From positions 1-27,208 of the IMG/VR virus record IMGVR_UViG_3300045999_008439: DNA of 27,208 nt. One strand, given 5' to 3'. Below the pieces are notes generated by a model. That model was not told where the DNA came from and ran no database searches. It worked only from the letters and a program-made list of their open reading frames with translations. The translations under genes and the position numbers were made by a program. This document shows, one piece after another, positions 26,139 through 27,208 of this stretch (position 1 is its first letter; each line of letters opens with the position of its first letter). The DNA comes from a virus.

Positions 26139-26475
26139 GATGAGTGACGTGGACGAGATGAAAGCGCAAATTGAGTTACTCTATGATTTTCGTATGGCGT
26201 ATCACGCGCTCCTGGTGAGTGAGTGGGCACGGCAAGGACTGTACGACGTGCACAAGTCATACCGCCACCACGATGGAGAAAAATGCTTTGGTGATGATGA
26301 TTGGTTTATCGTGGTTGCCATGCTGCCAACGGGGCAGGTGTCCAATCACTATCATAAGGACCATTGGCAGTTGTTTCAGTGCCCCGAGGTGCCACTTGCC
26401 AAATACCCATTCGATTGGCATACACCACAAGATGCAGTTCAGCGGTTGATTGCATTGAGTCTAGCCCATGATTGA
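26131..26475 (+). CDS. Conserved phage hypothetical protein, 114 aa
   Basis: The ATG at 26131 has TTGGGGAAG ahead; a second in-frame ATG lies at 26140. The product carries the pattern WFIVVAMLPTGQVSNHYHKDHW, then LFQCPEVPLAKYPFDWHTPQDAVQRL. This is a widespread small-phage-protein type (FIxxxxTPxGQxxxHYxxxxWxxF, later WDGHTxxDVxxRL). The conserved His and Asp residues hint at metal or substrate binding but no activity is established. It overlaps the next gene by 8 bases. Confidence 0.82.
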   Translation: MIEMSDVDEMKAQIELLYDFRMAYHALLVSEWARQGLYDVHKSYRHHDGEKCFGDDDWFIVVAMLPTGQVSNHYHKDHWQLFQCPEVPLAKYPFDWHTPQDAVQRLIALSLAHD

Positions 26476-26890
26476 AATATTCTTCGCACTGCTCTGCATG
26501 GGCGGCGTGTGCCACCCCGAGTATATGACCCTGTCCCACGAGGCCGCCGCCGTGGCGAGCTGTGAGAGCGGCGATACGGTGACGCTGGGGTCGTTGAATT
26601 GGCGTGCCACCAATGTCAACGTTGATGGCACGATCGACACCGGTGCGTTTCAGTTCAACGGCTACTGGATATGGTCGAGCGATGACCGCTGGATGATGCG
26701 CCGCATTGCCCAACACTTGGCCATGTCGAGCGATGCCGTGTTGAGTGCATGGCCACGTGCTGGCGATGCGCCGCCAGCGGTGCAGCTCGCCGCATTCGAA
26801 GTGGTATGGGATGAGGGCAACGGGTGGCGCCATTGGGCGGCGTCACGGCCATGCTGGGAGAAGTGGATAGACATTGAGGAGATTGAGTGA
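26468..26890 (+). CDS. Exported lysozyme/transglycosylase-like protein, 140 aa
   Basis: The N-terminus (MIEIFFALLCMGGVCH) is a probable short signal sequence or anchor. After it comes VASCESGDTVTLGSLNWRAT and GTIDTGAFQFNGYWIW. ExxxE/CESG followed by a (D/G)xGxFQ motif is the pattern of lytic transglycosylase and lysozyme-like domains (E33 the likely catalytic acid). It would cleave glycan strands outside the membrane, complementing the amidase or aiding DNA entry. The fold is compact, so it could be inactive. The stop overlaps the dcd ATG. Confidence 0.72.
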   Translation: MIEIFFALLCMGGVCHPEYMTLSHEAAAVASCESGDTVTLGSLNWRATNVNVDGTIDTGAFQFNGYWIWSSDDRWMMRRIAQHLAMSSDAVLSAWPRAGDAPPAVQLAAFEVVWDEGNGWRHWAASRPCWEKWIDIEEIE

Positions 26891-27208
26891 TGATTCTGAA
26901 TGACCGACAAATTACCGCTCTTGCCGCCGACGGCATGATCACCCCGTTTGCGCTGGGCATCAAGCGTCCTGGCATCATCAGCTATGGGGTCACCTCGTTC
27001 GGCTACGACATGCGCGTGGCTGATGAGTGGACGCACTACGTGGGCGAGTTCTCCACGCTCGACCCCAAGCGCATCGACACACAGCGCACCGTGTCGCATC
27101 GTGCGGATGCCATCACCATGATGCCCGGCGACTTCGTACTGTGTCGGAGCGTCGAGCACTTTGTCATCCCCGATGATGTCATGGTGACCGTGCTGGGTAA
27201 GTCGACTC
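26890..27208 (+). CDS. dcd: dCTP deaminase, 5' part (gene split by the window ends)
   Basis: The ATG at 26890 overlaps the previous stop (TGATG). The protein begins MILNDRQITALAADGMITPF and includes ISYGVTSFGYDMRVADEW, the conserved substrate-site region of bacterial dCTP deaminases (ISYGLSSYGYDIRVxDE). The frame runs off the window within GKST. Continuing at 131 after the terminal repeat gives GKSTYARCG and a normal 181-aa enzyme. Bases 27207-27208 disagree with the other copy and are probably an assembly end. Confidence 0.93.
   Translation, partial: MILNDRQITALAADGMITPFALGIKRPGIISYGVTSFGYDMRVADEWTHYVGEFSTLDPKRIDTQRTVSHRADAITMMPGDFVLCRSVEHFVIPDDVMVTVLGKST
27084..27206 (+). repeat. Terminal direct repeat, right copy (circular overlap)
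   Basis: Identical to 8-130. See the left copy for the reasoning: it is inside dcd and closes the genome to 27,076 bases. Two mismatched bases follow it at the right end and seven precede the left copy. Confidence 0.95.

Noticed and set aside
1-27208. Integrase, attachment site or prophage boundary
   Set aside because: No tyrosine or serine recombinase pattern is visible in any product, and the ends are a genome overlap within dcd rather than att sites.
1-27208. tRNA or rRNA genes
   Set aside because: I found no cloverleaf-like segment with GTTCRANNC and a paired acceptor. The only rRNA-like match is the 13 bases at 16744-16756.

Overview
The window is a complete or near-complete genome of a small tailed phage with siphovirus architecture. 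A 123-base direct repeat (8-130 and 27084-27206) lies at the two ends and falls inside one gene, dCTP deaminase. Joining the ends restores a 181-residue protein, so the molecule is circular or circularly permuted, about 27.08 kb. Every supported gene is on the + strand, densely packed with ATGA-type overlaps. I see no integrase, attachment site, tRNA or CRISPR. The host cannot be named from sequence alone. The DNA is GC-rich by eye. An XhlA-like/holin pair, a ReqiPepy6-Gp37-like tail hub and a portal-MuF fusion are more usual in phages of Gram-positive or monoderm-like hosts, but this is weak evidence.

Layout: (1) 1-1621 holds the 3' end of dcd, a small unknown gene, an orphan beta-class DNA methyltransferase and a truncated ThyX remnant. 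(2) 1669-2605 is a lysis cassette: Zn amidase, coiled-coil membrane protein, holin-like protein. (3) 2608-8680 is packaging and head: TerS, TerL, portal fused to MuF, gp10-like protein, prohead protease fused to major capsid protein. (4) 8737-16354 is connector and tail: adaptor, candidate terminator protein, tail tube, tail assembly chaperone pair with a GGGAAAC -1 frameshift site, 590-aa tape measure, Dit-like, hub, two C1q/jelly-roll-like tail proteins and a tail-fibre-assembly-type chaperone. (5) 16355-16932 is the only large intergenic region. It holds terminators, four similar extended -10 promoters alternating with hairpins, a match to the 3' end of 16S rRNA, and a near-consensus sigma70-type promoter with a palindrome in its spacer. 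(6) 16933-21189 is an early operon of small unknown proteins, including overlooked micro-membrane proteins, an SSB-like protein and repeated intergenic GC hairpins. (7) 21283-26890 is replication and accessory genes: RHH regulator, zinc-ribbon protein, Toprim/RecA-like primase-helicase carrying an iteron array inside its gene, multi-HTH protein, VRR-NUC-type nuclease and an exported lysozyme-like protein. (8) 26890-27208 is the 5' part of dcd.

Transcription probably starts at the strong promoter near 16864, runs clockwise through the early/replication genes, crosses the joined ends into lysis, packaging and structural genes, and stops at the terminator at 16413-16451. The most unusual signals are the promoter-hairpin array (16352-16714), the 9-mer iterons inside the primase-helicase gene (23606-23795), a 35-bp promoter/RBS-like module shared by the amidase upstream region and the inside of the protease-capsid gene, the repeated intergenic hairpins around three orphan genes, and the dead ThyX fragment.
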